Shown here in pieces: positions 14,665 to 24,053 of a stretch of DNA of 64,000 nucleotides. Source of the stretch: Neorhizobium sp. UBA3556 (lineage in GTDB: Bacteria > Pseudomonadota > Alphaproteobacteria > Rhizobiales > Rhizobiaceae); NCBI GenBank assembly GCA_002376235.1, contig DFNX01000013.1, positions 440,606-504,605 on the forward strand, written 5' to 3'. How positions within the stretch are numbered: the stretch's first letter is position 1; each line of letters starts with the position of its first letter. Made by a program: the position numbers and the translations under genes. The notes beneath the pieces are model-generated. The model saw only the letters and a list, made by a program, of their open reading frames with translations. It had not been told where the DNA came from and did not search any database.

Positions 14665-17187
14665 GTGGATCTCGTCGAAACCAAATTCCACGGCAATCAG
14701 GCCGCCACATTACCCACGCCGTTCCTCAAATGGTTCGGCGAAAAGGGCTGGCAGCCGCGCGCTCACCAGTTGGAATTGTTGGCACGCGCTCAGGCCGGCG
14801 AGAACATGCTGCTGATCGCGCCGACCGGTGCCGGCAAGACGCTCGCCGGCTTCCTGCCCTCGCTCACCGATCTCGTCGCCCGCGGAAAGATCCCGTCCGG
14901 TTCCGCCTTCACCGGCATCCACACGCTCTACATTTCGCCCTTGAAGGCACTGACCGTCGATATCGAGCGCAACCTGATGAAGCCGGTCACCGAGATGGGC
15001 CTTTCCGTCACCGTTGAAAACCGCACCGGCGACACGCCGCAGTCGAAACGCCAGCGCCAGAAACTCAATCCGCCCGATATCCTGCTGACCACCCCGGAAC
15101 AGGTCGCGCTTCTCCTCGCCAACAAGGAAGCCGAACGTTTCTTCAAGGACCTGAAATATGTCGTCCTCGACGAGCTGCATTCGCTGGTCACCTCCAAGCG
15201 TGGCCATCTCCTCTCGCTCGGCCTCGCGCGCCTGCGCAAACATGCGCCGGACATTCAGACGATCGGCCTCTCCGCCACAGTCGCCGATCCGATGGACCTG
15301 CAACGCTGGCTGGTACCACAAGGCGAAACCCCGGCACCTCCCGCAGGCCTCGTGCATGTGACGGGCGGTGCCGCCCCCGATATCAGCATTCTGGGCACCG
15401 ACACCCGCATCCCCTGGTCCGGCCACGTCTCCACCTACGCCATCCCTGAGGTCTACGAGGAGATCAAGCGCCACAAGACCACGCTGATTTTCGTCAATAC
15501 CCGCTTCCAGGCGGAGCTTCTCTTCCAGTCGCTCTGGACCATCAACGAAGACAATCTGCCGATTGCGCTGCATCATGGCTCGCTCGATGCCGGCCAGCGC
15601 CGCAAGGTGGAGGCCGCGATGGCCGATAACCGGCTGCGCGCCGTCGTCGCCACTTCGACGCTCGACATGGGTATCGACTGGGGCGATATCGATCTCGTCG
15701 TCCATGTAGGCGCGCCGAAGGGCGCCTCGCGACTTGCCCAGCGCATCGGCCGCGCCAATCACCGCATGGATGAACCGTCGAAGGCGATCCTCGTCCCCGC
15801 CAACCGTTTCGAGGTGATGGAGTGCCAGGCAGCCCTCGACGCCAACTATCTCGGTGCGCAGGACACGCCGCCGGTAGGCGAGGGGGCGCTTGATGTCCTC
15901 GCCCAGCACGTCCTCGGCATGGCCTGCGCCGAACCCTTCGATCCGGTCGAACTCTATGATGAGATCACCTCCGCCTCTCCCTATGCCGGCCTCTCCTGGG
16001 AGATGTTCGAACGCATCGTCGATTTCGTCGCCACCGGCGGCTACGCTCTGCGCTCGTATGAGCGCTATGCAAAGATCCGCAGACAAGAGGATGGACGCTG
16101 GCGCGTCTCCAATCCGCAGATCGCCCAGCAATACCGCATGAACCTCGGCACGATCGTAGAAGCCGCTGAACTCAACGTCCGCCTCGTCAAGCGCAATGCC
16201 AAAGGCACGCTCGGACGAGGCGGCATGTCGCTCGGCAAGGTCGAGGAATACTTTTTGGAACAACTCGTCCAGGGCGACACGTTTCTGTTTGCCGGAAAAG
16301 TCCTGCGCTTCGAAGGCATCCGCGAAAACGAATGCCTCGTCTCCAACGCCTTCTCGCTCGACCCGAAAATCCCCGCCTATGCCGGCGGCAAGTTTCCGCT
16401 CACCACCTATCTGGCGGATCAGGTCCGCGCCATGCTCGCCGAACCCGAACGCCGCGCAAACCTGCCCGATCAGGTCCGCGACTGGCTCAACATCCAGCTA
16501 GAGCGCTCCATGCTGCCGAAACAGGACGAACTCCTGATCGAGACTTTTCCGCGCGGAAAACGCTTCTTCTTGATCGCATACTGCTTCGAAGGCAGGCTCG
16601 CACACCAGACGCTCGGCATGCTGCTGACCCGCCGTCTCGAACGCCTCGGCGCCCGCCCGCTCGGCTTCGTTGCCACCGATTATTCGCTCGCCATCTGGGG
16701 CTTGAACGATATCGGCGCGATGATCGCTGATGGTTCCCTGAACCTCTCGGATCTCTTCGATGAGGATATGCTGGGCGATGATCTCGAGGCCTGGCTCGAT
16801 GAAAGTTACATGCTCAAGCGCACTTTTCGTAATTGTGCCGTGATTTCCGGTTTGATCGAACGCCGTCATCCGGGCAAGGAAAAGACCGGCCGCCAGGTCA
16901 CCGTCTCGACCGATCTTGTCTATGATGTCCTTCGCTCCCACGAGCCGGACCATATCCTTCTCGAAGCGACCCGCCGCGATGCCGCGACCGGGCTTCTGGA
17001 TATCGGTCGGCTTGGCGATATGCTGAAACGGATCAGGGGGCACATCACCCACCGCCCCCTCGACCGCGTCTCGCCGCTGGCAGTCCCGATCATGCTGGAA
17101 ATCGGCAAGGAGCCGGTGCCGGGCGAAGCGCAGGACGCAGTACTGCAGGAGGCGGCGGATGAGTTGATTGCGGAGGCGGGGTTGTAG
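14665..17187 (+). CDS. Ligase-associated Lhr-like DEXH-box helicase
   Basis: 840 residues from a GTG at 14665. RecA-like domain 1 has the Walker A motif APTGAGKT, the Walker B-type VVLDELHSL and SAT (LSATVADP). Domain 2 has ATSTLDMGIDWGDIDLVV and QRIGRANHR, the arginine-finger motif. A winged-helix and Lhr-core region fills the C-terminal half (TDYSLAIWGL, LDESYMLKRTF). It is an ATP-driven 3'-5' DNA translocase of the group encoded with PdeM, an exonuclease and an ATP-dependent ligase for damage repair. PdeM follows at about 210 bases; the ligase and exonuclease genes are not in this window. Confidence 0.93.
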   Translation: MDLVETKFHGNQAATLPTPFLKWFGEKGWQPRAHQLELLARAQAGENMLLIAPTGAGKTLAGFLPSLTDLVARGKIPSGSAFTGIHTLYISPLKALTVDIERNLMKPVTEMGLSVTVENRTGDTPQSKRQRQKLNPPDILLTTPEQVALLLANKEAERFFKDLKYVVLDELHSLVTSKRGHLLSLGLARLRKHAPDIQTIGLSATVADPMDLQRWLVPQGETPAPPAGLVHVTGGAAPDISILGTDTRIPWSGHVSTYAIPEVYEEIKRHKTTLIFVNTRFQAELLFQSLWTINEDNLPIALHHGSLDAGQRRKVEAAMADNRLRAVVATSTLDMGIDWGDIDLVVHVGAPKGASRLAQRIGRANHRMDEPSKAILVPANRFEVMECQAALDANYLGAQDTPPVGEGALDVLAQHVLGMACAEPFDPVELYDEITSASPYAGLSWEMFERIVDFVATGGYALRSYERYAKIRRQEDGRWRVSNPQIAQQYRMNLGTIVEAAELNVRLVKRNAKGTLGRGGMSLGKVEEYFLEQLVQGDTFLFAGKVLRFEGIRENECLVSNAFSLDPKIPAYAGGKFPLTTYLADQVRAMLAEPERRANLPDQVRDWLNIQLERSMLPKQDELLIETFPRGKRFFLIAYCFEGRLAHQTLGMLLTRRLERLGARPLGFVATDYSLAIWGLNDIGAMIADGSLNLSDLFDEDMLGDDLEAWLDESYMLKRTFRNCAVISGLIERRHPGKEKTGRQVTVSTDLVYDVLRSHEPDHILLEATRRDAATGLLDIGRLGDMLKRIRGHITHRPLDRVSPLAVPIMLEIGKEPVPGEAQDAVLQEAADELIAEAGL

Positions 17188-17198
17188 GGCTTGCGCTT

Positions 17199-17340
17199 GG
17201 ATCCTCGGGTCAAGCCCGAGGATGACTACGGGGAAAGGGATGCCAGGGTGCCACAGGAGACGTCACTACAAGCGACAACGGTTCATTTGGGTTAGTCGCT
17301 CTCCTCATACTCGTCATCCTCGGGCTTGACCCGAGGATCC
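17199..17340. repeat. Paired inverted REP-type palindromes, copy 1
   Basis: Two 28-bp elements lie in opposite orientation at 17199-17226 and 17313-17340. Each holds a 7-bp stem CCTCGGG/CCCGAGG with a 5-base loop, bounded by GGATC and GATGAC. The GGATCC ends face outward, and the right one is followed by AAACACAAGC. The same paired arrangement recurs at 37390-37596 and 38011-38271. It fits the idea of rhizobial intergenic mosaic elements (RIME-like). It lies between the helicase and pdeM genes. Confidence 0.9.
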
Positions 17341-17399
17341 AAACACAAGCAGACAAACCGGAAACAGCCGGATCTGAACCGAAAGACGAACTAAACGTG

Positions 17400-18140
17400 A
17401 TGCACCGCCTGGGGCTCAATCCCCACACCATGATCGCAGGACAAGCAACCGGAACCGAGGAAATCCTCGTCCACGGCACCGCCGCGGTTTGCGATCCGCT
17501 GGGCGCTCTCTACCTGCCGGAAACGCAGACCCTCGTCGTCTCAGACCTGCATCTGGAAAAGGGCGCGGCCTTTGCCCGTCGCGGCATGCTCCTGCCGCCC
17601 TATGACACAATCGCCACGCTCAACATTCTCAAAGCCGTCATCACCCGCTACGAGCCGAAGCTCCTCGTCTCGCTCGGTGACAATTTCCATGATCGCCGTG
17701 GCTCGGAGTTCCTGCCGAAAGACTTGAGAAGGATGATCGCCGACATGGCGCGCGGCCGCGATTGGATCTGGATCAACGGCAATCACGATCCGGACGGAAC
17801 GACGGATCTTCCGGGCATCTCGATCGACGAATTCGCGCATGGAGGTCTCGTGTTTCGCCACGAGCCAAGCCTCATCTCCGCGCATCAGAAATCGATGGGT
17901 GAGGTCGCCGGTCACCTCCATCCAGCAGCAACGGTCCGGCGCCGCGAAAAATCCGTCCGTCGTCCATGCTTTGCCTGCGATGGCCACCGTCTTCTGATGC
18001 CGGCCTTCGGCGTCCTGACCGGAGGCCTAGACCTTCGCCACAAGGCGATCCAGGGCCTTTTCAGAGAGGAAACGCTGGTCGCCCATCTGCTCGGCCGCGA
18101 TCGCATCTATTCGGTGCGCTACGGCAGCCTCATGGGGTGA
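17400..18140 (+). CDS. pdeM: Ligase-associated DNA-damage endonuclease PdeM
   Basis: 246 residues from the ATG at 17400; a GTG directly before it and an ATG at 17430 are alternatives, and none has a strong ribosome site. The calcineurin-like metallophosphoesterase motifs are in order: VVSDLHLEKG (first metal-binding Asp and His), LGDNFHDRRG, INGNHDPD, then FRHEP and a GHLHP motif (His-x-His metal ligands). The family is encoded next to Lhr-like helicases and takes part in processing damaged DNA. Its position right after the helicase agrees with that. A repeat pair separates them, so independent transcription is possible. Confidence 0.9.
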   Translation: MHRLGLNPHTMIAGQATGTEEILVHGTAAVCDPLGALYLPETQTLVVSDLHLEKGAAFARRGMLLPPYDTIATLNILKAVITRYEPKLLVSLGDNFHDRRGSEFLPKDLRRMIADMARGRDWIWINGNHDPDGTTDLPGISIDEFAHGGLVFRHEPSLISAHQKSMGEVAGHLHPAATVRRREKSVRRPCFACDGHRLLMPAFGVLTGGLDLRHKAIQGLFREETLVAHLLGRDRIYSVRYGSLMG

Positions 18141-18161
18141 GGAGCGATCAGGCGAAGCCTG

Positions 18162-18188
18162 AGCAATCGATCCAGTGAATCGATTGCT
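18162..18188. repeat. Palindrome between convergent genes
   Basis: AGCAATCGAT (18162-18171) and ATCGATTGCT (18179-18188) form a perfect 10-bp stem with a 7-base loop. There is no T tract on either side, so it is either a weak two-way terminator between pdeM and the stress-protein gene or another interspersed palindrome. Confidence 0.6.
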
Positions 18189-18232
18189 GTGACGAACGCC
18201 CTGAGCGAAAGCGAGGGGCTGGGGCGTCCCCC

Positions 18233-18670
18233 TTAGCGATAAACCAGCACCGGCAATTTCGATCCGGCCAACACCTTCATCGTCACGCTGCCAAGCATGA
18301 AAGCCTTGAAGCCCGAGCGGCCATGCGATGCCATGACGATCGCGTCGCAGCCCTGCTTTTCGGCCGTCTTGACGATGCAGCCGGCCGGATCGACGCTCTG
18401 GACCTTCAAGACCTCGCAGACAAGTTCGCGTCGCTCGGCCGCCGCTTTCGCATCGGCCAGAATACCGTCAGCCTGCTCGTTCGCGCGCTGTTCATATTCG
18501 GCATAGGCGATATCCATGCCGACGGGATAGACGGTGAAGACCTGAAGCGGCTCGATCACCGCCAGCACCGTTATCTGCGCATTGCTTTCGCGTGCGAAGT
18601 CGAGCGCCTTTTCCAGTGCCTGGGTCGATAGCGGCGAACCATCGGTTGGGATGAGGATGTGTTTGAACAT
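18233..18670 (-). CDS. Universal stress protein (UspA family)
   Basis: 145 residues from the ATG at 18670, eight bases after GAGG. The single Usp domain opens FKHILIPTDGS and has a C-terminal ATP-binding loop of the G-2x-G-9x-G-(S/T) kind in ASHGRSGFKAFMLGSVT. This points to an ATP-binding UspA-like protein that helps cells survive stress in the cytoplasm. It lies 76 bases downstream of the alpha/beta hydrolase gene on the same strand and may be co-transcribed with it. Confidence 0.92.
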   Translation of the reverse strand: MFKHILIPTDGSPLSTQALEKALDFARESNAQITVLAVIEPLQVFTVYPVGMDIAYAEYEQRANEQADGILADAKAAAERRELVCEVLKVQSVDPAGCIVKTAEKQGCDAIVMASHGRSGFKAFMLGSVTMKVLAGSKLPVLVYR

Positions 18671-18746
18671 TTTATTGACCTCTCTTGGGTGACCTCCCTG
18701 GTCGAGATCATCTTCGCACGGGCGCATTGTCGCACATTGACCTGTC

Positions 18747-19703
18747 TCAAAGAGACATGCTTCCCCGATCGGCATTCGCCTTTTTACACCAAGGGTTTAC
18801 GCCATGCTTCAGCCAGCACAGCGTGTCTTTCCAGAAGCCGCCTTCATGTCGCGAATGAAACAGGCTGAAATGCCCGATCGCATCGAGCCCGTAATGTGAC
18901 GGCGATAGGCTGGCCTCGATCCGCCCGGCGTTGCGGTAATAGGCAAGTGTGCGCCGCACCGCCGCAGCCGAGCCGATGTCGTCGTCGGTCACGGAAACGG
19001 CAAGGATCGGCGCGCTGACGGCGGCAAAACGCGCAAGCACATGGCCGCGCTCGTGGGCCGGATGTGTTCGCTCCATCAGCGGCCCGCGAAAGCTCCATTC
19101 ATTGGCCACCCCTGCCGGAAGATCTTCCAGCCAGCCCAGTTTCTTGCCGGGAAAATAGCCGTAGATCGCGGTCAGAACCGGCATCACCACATGCCAGCGC
19201 CAGAACAGCCTGAACCGATGCCCGGCCGCATAATCTCCCCACCAGGCATATTGCGCCCCCATCGTCAGCATTCGGTCGATCCGGTGCGCCTCTTCAGAAA
19301 GCCCCGGCAAATAGCCGCCGATACTGTGCCCCACCACCATCAGCGGAAGTTTTGGCTCGCGCGCGCCCATGAACCGCAGCGCCGCATCGAAATCCTGCTC
19401 GCCCCAATCCCGCCAGCGATACCCGCAACCGCGCAATGTCTCCGGCCGCGACAAGCCGATGCCGCGATAATCGTAGGTGATGACTTCGAAGCCTTCGCCG
19501 GCAAGGAAATCCGCGTAATAGTGGTAATAGCGTGCAAGCACGCCGGTGGCCGGGTTGATGATGACACGCCCGATCGTCTGCTTTCGAGCCGGCCAGATAT
19601 GGCCGTGCAGTTGCACGCCATCGCGGCAGGTCAGGCGTGTCGCAACCCCGAGCGGGCGCGATACCGGTTGCACGATCTCGTCCACGCACTCCTCCCCGAC
19701 CAC
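18747..19703 (-). CDS. Alpha/beta hydrolase
   Basis: 318 residues. A serine-hydrolase fold is shown by the nucleophile elbow VVGHSIGGYLPG (about residue 125), the oxyanion/strand region RVIINPATGVLARYYHYYAD, the YDYRGIGLSRP turn typical of these enzymes, a late aspartate in VSVTDDDIGS, and a C-terminal His in IGHFSLFHSRH. The substrate cannot be told; proteins of this group are often called YheT- or lipase-like. It lies upstream of the universal stress gene and 85 bases downstream of the anti-sigma gene on the same strand. Confidence 0.85.
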   Translation of the reverse strand: MVGEECVDEIVQPVSRPLGVATRLTCRDGVQLHGHIWPARKQTIGRVIINPATGVLARYYHYYADFLAGEGFEVITYDYRGIGLSRPETLRGCGYRWRDWGEQDFDAALRFMGAREPKLPLMVVGHSIGGYLPGLSEEAHRIDRMLTMGAQYAWWGDYAAGHRFRLFWRWHVVMPVLTAIYGYFPGKKLGWLEDLPAGVANEWSFRGPLMERTHPAHERGHVLARFAAVSAPILAVSVTDDDIGSAAAVRRTLAYYRNAGRIEASLSPSHYGLDAIGHFSLFHSRHEGGFWKDTLCWLKHGVNPWCKKANADRGSMSL

Positions 19704-19788
19704 GCTTCAGACGTGGCAGAGAATAGTCGAGCATCGCGCCCATGCAATTATCCCAAGGCAGGGGTTGCGCCCGGTTGGCTCGCCACTG

Positions 19789-20511
19789 TTAACGCGCCAG
19801 TTTTGCAAATCCTTTGGCAAGGATTGGCCCGGTCGGCCGCCCTGTCGGGGAGCCGCCTGCCTGTTCCAGCGTGATTTCGTAAAGCTGCGCATCCTGCGGC
19901 TTCGGCAGCGCCGATCCGCTCAGCCTGGCAGAATGAGCATCCTCCAGCAGGCCGAGCGACATCGGGCCCATCTCACGGGAGGGGAGGGTCCATACCTGCA
20001 TCGTCCGGTCTTCCGGCACGTCGAAATCGGTCAGCAGTCGGATGCTGGCCGTGTCATTGCCGAAATCCTCGACCACGGCCTGCACTTCGCCGGCCTCGTT
20101 TAGAAGCACGGCCACCACCAGCGGCTCGGCCACCCGCGCCATGCTCCACACCAGTCCCACGGCAAGTATCAGCGATGCGGCAATCGCCGAAATTGCCGTC
20201 GCCCGCCAGCCGGCGCGGGAATTATCGTTCCCGGCCATCGGAATTCGTGGTGAGACCGAGGCGATGGACGGTTCTGCTGCCGTTTGTTCGGGAAGTCGCG
20301 TTGCAATGGCGTCCCACAGCACCGGTGAAACCTCGGCTGCGTCGATATTGGTGTCGAGCGGCAGAAACCGTTCGCGCGCTTCCGCCACCGCATTGGCGAG
20401 CGCGGAATTGCGCTCGATCTCGTTTTCCACTTCGGCCGCCTCTGCTTCGCTGAAAAGGCCAAGGACATATTCATCAGCAATATGGGAGAGATTGTCAGCG
20501 CTCAGCTTCAT
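19789..20511 (-). CDS. Anti-sigma factor (RskA-type, zinc-less)
   Basis: 240 residues from the ATG at 20511. The N-terminal anti-sigma part (LSADNLSHIADEYVLGLFSE, residues 3-22) is the short helical domain that clamps group-4 sigma factors. One membrane helix lies at about 105-125 (AISAIAASLILAVGLVWSMA). The C-terminal periplasmic RskA domain contains the VWTLPS and SLGLLED motifs. It should hold its partner sigma factor at the inner membrane until a signal releases it. Its start overlaps the sigma-factor stop by four bases (ATGA). Confidence 0.9.
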   Translation of the reverse strand: MKLSADNLSHIADEYVLGLFSEAEAAEVENEIERNSALANAVAEARERFLPLDTNIDAAEVSPVLWDAIATRLPEQTAAEPSIASVSPRIPMAGNDNSRAGWRATAISAIAASLILAVGLVWSMARVAEPLVVAVLLNEAGEVQAVVEDFGNDTASIRLLTDFDVPEDRTMQVWTLPSREMGPMSLGLLEDAHSARLSGSALPKPQDAQLYEITLEQAGGSPTGRPTGPILAKGFAKLAR

Positions 20512-21137
20512 GCCATGCACTCCCGCAATGTCAGAAGCCCGCGCCTGATCCAGGATTTCGCCGTGCCGAGCGGAAGCCGCAATCGCCCGGCGATTTCTCC
20601 ATGGGTATAACCGCCGACATAGGCCATCAATATGCCGCGCCGTCTGGTCTCGTCGAGGCGGCCCAGGCACTCTTTCAGCCGGCTGTTATGGTCGAGCCGA
20701 TGCCAGGCAGCCATGATCTGTTCCAGCTGTTCGCCGTCCTGCATCGTCTCCAGCCGATCTTCCGCAACAAGGTCTTCGCGGCTGCCGTCCCGCAGCATGT
20801 TGAGTGCCCGGTTACGTACGATCGCATAGATCCAGCCGCGCGCCGAGCCTCGTTCCGGCCTGTATTGATGCGCGTGTGTCCAGATGCGGATGAAGGCTTC
20901 CTGCACCACCTCTTCGGCGAGTTCCCGTCGCTTGAGGATCCGCTGCGCCACCGCCACCAGCCTGCCGGCCTCATGGTCGAAGATGCGCCGCAATGCGTCA
21001 CGGTCACCTTTGGCACAGGCAACAAGCGCCGCTTCGAGATCCATCGATTGGTCTGTCGCCAAGGTCAGGCCGTCCTCTCTCCCTGAGTATTCGCTGATTT
21101 GCGAATATTCCAATTCTGCTGTTGCCACGGCGGACAT
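20508..21137 (-). CDS. ECF RNA polymerase sigma factor
   Basis: 209 residues from the ATG at 21137; an ATG at 21044 is a shorter option without a ribosome site. Region 2 runs through DALRRIFDHEAGRLVAVAQR and ELAEEVVQEAFIRIWTHAHQ. Region 4 contains RRGILMAYVGGYTHGEIAGRL with its helix-turn-helix and ends KSWIRRGLLTLRECMA. It is a group-4 (ECF) sigma factor, controlled by the membrane anti-sigma encoded next. It faces a secreted DUF4394 gene on the other strand, a natural target through the promoter at 21218-21246. Confidence 0.92.
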   Translation of the reverse strand: MSAVATAELEYSQISEYSGREDGLTLATDQSMDLEAALVACAKGDRDALRRIFDHEAGRLVAVAQRILKRRELAEEVVQEAFIRIWTHAHQYRPERGSARGWIYAIVRNRALNMLRDGSREDLVAEDRLETMQDGEQLEQIMAAWHRLDHNSRLKECLGRLDETRRRGILMAYVGGYTHGEIAGRLRLPLGTAKSWIRRGLLTLRECMA

Positions 21138-21217
21138 GCGCTCGTCCAGTCCCTGAAGTTTCCCGCAGCCTGTCGAGCCGCATATGGAAGACACGGCGGA
21201 TGAGGGAATGGATGCAT

Positions 21218-21246
21218 GGGAATAAATATTTCTCTGTGCTGCATCC
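21218..21246 (+). promoter_or_regulatory. Candidate ECF-sigma promoter of the DUF4394 gene
   Basis: GGGAATAA (21218-21225) and GCATCC (21241-21246) are spaced 15 bases apart and point at the gene starting at 21332. A GGGAAT-type -35 element is what many ECF sigma factors read. The assignment to the adjacent sigma factor is inference from position. Confidence 0.5.
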
Positions 21247-21331
21247 AAACATAGCTGCCCGCGTGTCTGTCATTCGGGAATGCCTCACGGGGCACCCTTT
21301 CCGATTTCGAAAACACCACGGGAGAAGACAC

Positions 21332-22120
21332 ATGAAAATCGCTCGCACCGCACTCGTCGCATCCACGATGCTCGTCGCCTCGGCCGCCGCAGCCTTCGCC
21401 GCCCCGGTCCTCGGCCTCACCGGCGACAAGACGCTCGTCATGTTCGACACTACAAAACCCGAAGTGACGAAGACGATGGAAGTGACTGGCGTCGACAAGC
21501 TGGTCGGCATCGATTTCCGCCCCGGCAACAAGACTGTCATCGGCGTCACGCCCGATCACGCAATCGTCTCGATCAATCTCGAAACCGGCGCTGCCACCGA
21601 AGTCGCCAAGATGGACAAGATGCTGACCATGACGGAAGCCCCGGTCGTCGTCGATTTCAACCCTATGGCTGACCGTCTGCGCTTCATGACCGGCACCACC
21701 AACCACCGTGTCCACCCGGATACAGGCGCGGTGACGGTTGATGGCACACTCGCTTTCGAAGAGGGTGACATGCACAAGGGTGAGACCCCCAACATCGTCG
21801 CGGCCGCCTATACAAATTCCATCGGCAAGCCGGAAAAGACGGCCATGTACAATATCGATGCAACGATCGGCGCGCTGATCCAGCAGACCAAGCCGAACGA
21901 CGGCACGCTGAAGGCGATCGGCAAGCTCGGCATCAAGGAGATGCCGGCGACTTACGCCTTCGACATCCAGGGTGAAGAGGGCGGCAAGAACACCGCCTAT
22001 CTCGCGGCAAACAAGTTCCTCTACACCGTCAACCTGGAAACCGGTGTCGCCACCCAAGTCGGCCCGATTTCAGGCGTTGAAAACGAGGTGCGTGACATCG
22101 CCATTCTTCCGGCCATGTGA
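21332..22120 (+). CDS. Exported DUF4394 domain protein
   Basis: 262 residues from the ATG at 21332 behind GGAGAAG. A signal peptide ends at AAAFAAPVL. The rest is a beta-propeller-like DUF4394 domain: repeated strands such as LVGIDFRPGNKTVIGVT and ATEVAKMDKM, the conserved VVVDFNPMADRLRFMTGTTN block, and HPDTGAVTVDGTLAF. Family members are secreted or periplasmic with no fixed function. It faces the ECF sigma/anti-sigma pair, which probably controls it. Monocistronic. Confidence 0.9.
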   Translation: MKIARTALVASTMLVASAAAAFAAPVLGLTGDKTLVMFDTTKPEVTKTMEVTGVDKLVGIDFRPGNKTVIGVTPDHAIVSINLETGAATEVAKMDKMLTMTEAPVVVDFNPMADRLRFMTGTTNHRVHPDTGAVTVDGTLAFEEGDMHKGETPNIVAAAYTNSIGKPEKTAMYNIDATIGALIQQTKPNDGTLKAIGKLGIKEMPATYAFDIQGEEGGKNTAYLAANKFLYTVNLETGVATQVGPISGVENEVRDIAILPAM

Positions 22121-22166
22121 CGCAACGGCAGGGGCGGAGCACCCAGCTTCGCCTCCGTCCGCTACC

Positions 22167-23972
22167 CTAGATTTCGCCGGAAACCTCGCGCCGCCGTCGG
22201 TCCAGTTCTTCCGTGTAGCGCCTCAGTGTATGGCTCTCCGAGAGCTGCCCCACCACCTTGCGCTCGATCTGGTTGTTGACCACCGCCAGCGCTTCCGCCT
22301 CCGCCCGGTCGAACATCGCTGCCGCCTGCTTGGCATTCATGCTTCGCAGCAGCACATTGTTCTTGTAACGGATGAAGGAGGAAAGTTCCGGCTCCTCCTC
22401 GCCACCCTCGGTCGGTGCGGCATAGACTTCCGGCGTCAGGATGATGCCGACATATTTTTCGCTCTCGTCGATCACGATCACCTGCTGCGTCGAGCCGATC
22501 GGAAAATCCTTGCGGAATTGATCGAGCGTCATGTCTGCCTGTGCCGTTTTCACGTCCGAACGCATCAGCTTGTCCACCGTCAGGTTGCGGATCCAGCCAA
22601 TGTCGTGCGCGCTTCTGATCCCTTCGCCGCGCAGGTGAAAACGCCATGTCGCGAACGAATAACCGAAGCTGGTGCGCACCACGACCGATGACGTGATGAC
22701 CGCCGCCAGCGCCAGTGCCGTGATCGGAAAGTCGCCGGTCACTTCGAGCGCCAGAAACGTCATGGTCAACGGCCCGCCGATCACCGCCACCGCCATCGCG
22801 CTCATGCCGACTACCGCATAAATGACCGGCGTCAGCGTCGCATGGGCAAACAGGAACGGCGTCGCATAGGCAAACAGCTTGCCGAGCAGAGCGCCGAGAA
22901 ACAGCGAGGCGAAGAACAGGCCGCCACGGAAACCGGCGCCGATGGTAATCGCAGACGCGACCGACTTGAGCAGCAGCAGCCCGATCACCGCGCCGATCGC
23001 CATATGCTGGTTGAGGCTTTCATGCAGCGCACCGTGCCCCGCCGAAAGCACCTGTGTGTCGATCAACGCCAGCAGTCCGACGATCAGCCCTCCAAGCGCC
23101 GGACGGAAGACAGGAGAGATCGAACTTTTTCGCGCCTGTTCTTCCACCTGCGAGACGCCCTTCATCAGCAGGATACCGGCACCCGCGCACAGAACCCCGA
23201 GCATGACGGCCGGCAGATAGTCGGCCGGAACGACCGTGCCGATCTCGCCGATATCGATCATGAACTCCTCGCCGACGAAGAGCCGCGTCACGAAGGTCGC
23301 GGAGAGCGCCGCAACCACGACAGGCGCAAGGCTGACGATCGTGTAAGTGCCGATGATCAGCTCGAAAGCGTAGAAGGATCCCGTCAGCGGCGCATTGAAG
23401 GCCGATGCGATCGCACCCGCCGCACCGCAGCCGACGAGAATGCGCATGTCCGAGCGGCGCAATTGCAGAAGCAATCCGATCTTCGAGGCGATACCGGATG
23501 AAAGCTGCGTATATCCGGCCTCAAGTCCGATTGAGGCGCCAAAACCGTTGGAAATCAGGTTCTGCACGGCAACCACGATACTGTCGGTCAGCGACAGCCG
23601 TCCGCCATGCAGCGCATTCGCCTCGATCGGGTCGACCATCGGCTTCTTGCGCCACCTCTTCAGGATCAGGAAGACGATCCCCATAACCACGCCGCCCGCC
23701 GCCGGCGCCCACAGCACCACCATCGGATCGAGCGTCGTTGCCGCACTCAGCCGCTCGTCCGGCCCGATCCCGAAGATCAGCACCTGTATCTCATGCGCAA
23801 TGAAACTCATCGCCGAAACGGCAAGACCGGCGAGCACGCCAACCACCGCCGCCATCGCGATCAACCCGAATTCGCTGCGCCGGATCAATACGCGCAATTG
23901 CGTCGGATGCAGCAGGTGGCGCCAATCTGGCAATCGGTCGGACAGGTGGTCGAGGAAGCGTTTCAACATCAT
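22167..23972 (-). CDS. ClC-family chloride channel/transporter with C-terminal CBS domains
   Basis: 601 residues. A long membrane domain (about 35-430) has GASIGLEAGYTQLSSG, where the glutamate takes the position of the gating Glu of the GREGP motif but the rest of that motif is altered. GFRGGLFFASLFLGALLG matches the GxFxP anion-binding region. The usual serine motif GSGIP is not evident near residue 75-90. A cytosolic pair of CBS domains (about 450-600) includes VIVIDESEKYVGII. It should move Cl- or another anion across the inner membrane; the altered motifs make selectivity uncertain. Monocistronic. Confidence 0.9.
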   Translation of the reverse strand: MMLKRFLDHLSDRLPDWRHLLHPTQLRVLIRRSEFGLIAMAAVVGVLAGLAVSAMSFIAHEIQVLIFGIGPDERLSAATTLDPMVVLWAPAAGGVVMGIVFLILKRWRKKPMVDPIEANALHGGRLSLTDSIVVAVQNLISNGFGASIGLEAGYTQLSSGIASKIGLLLQLRRSDMRILVGCGAAGAIASAFNAPLTGSFYAFELIIGTYTIVSLAPVVVAALSATFVTRLFVGEEFMIDIGEIGTVVPADYLPAVMLGVLCAGAGILLMKGVSQVEEQARKSSISPVFRPALGGLIVGLLALIDTQVLSAGHGALHESLNQHMAIGAVIGLLLLKSVASAITIGAGFRGGLFFASLFLGALLGKLFAYATPFLFAHATLTPVIYAVVGMSAMAVAVIGGPLTMTFLALEVTGDFPITALALAAVITSSVVVRTSFGYSFATWRFHLRGEGIRSAHDIGWIRNLTVDKLMRSDVKTAQADMTLDQFRKDFPIGSTQQVIVIDESEKYVGIILTPEVYAAPTEGGEEEPELSSFIRYKNNVLLRSMNAKQAAAMFDRAEAEALAVVNNQIERKVVGQLSESHTLRRYTEELDRRRREVSGEI

Positions 23973-24053
23973 GGCAGTCTGGGTTTGCGATATCTGTCGC
24001 TAACTAGAGTAGGGATCGCCGAAGCAAAGGCGTTGGGGATCGAGCGGCAGGAG

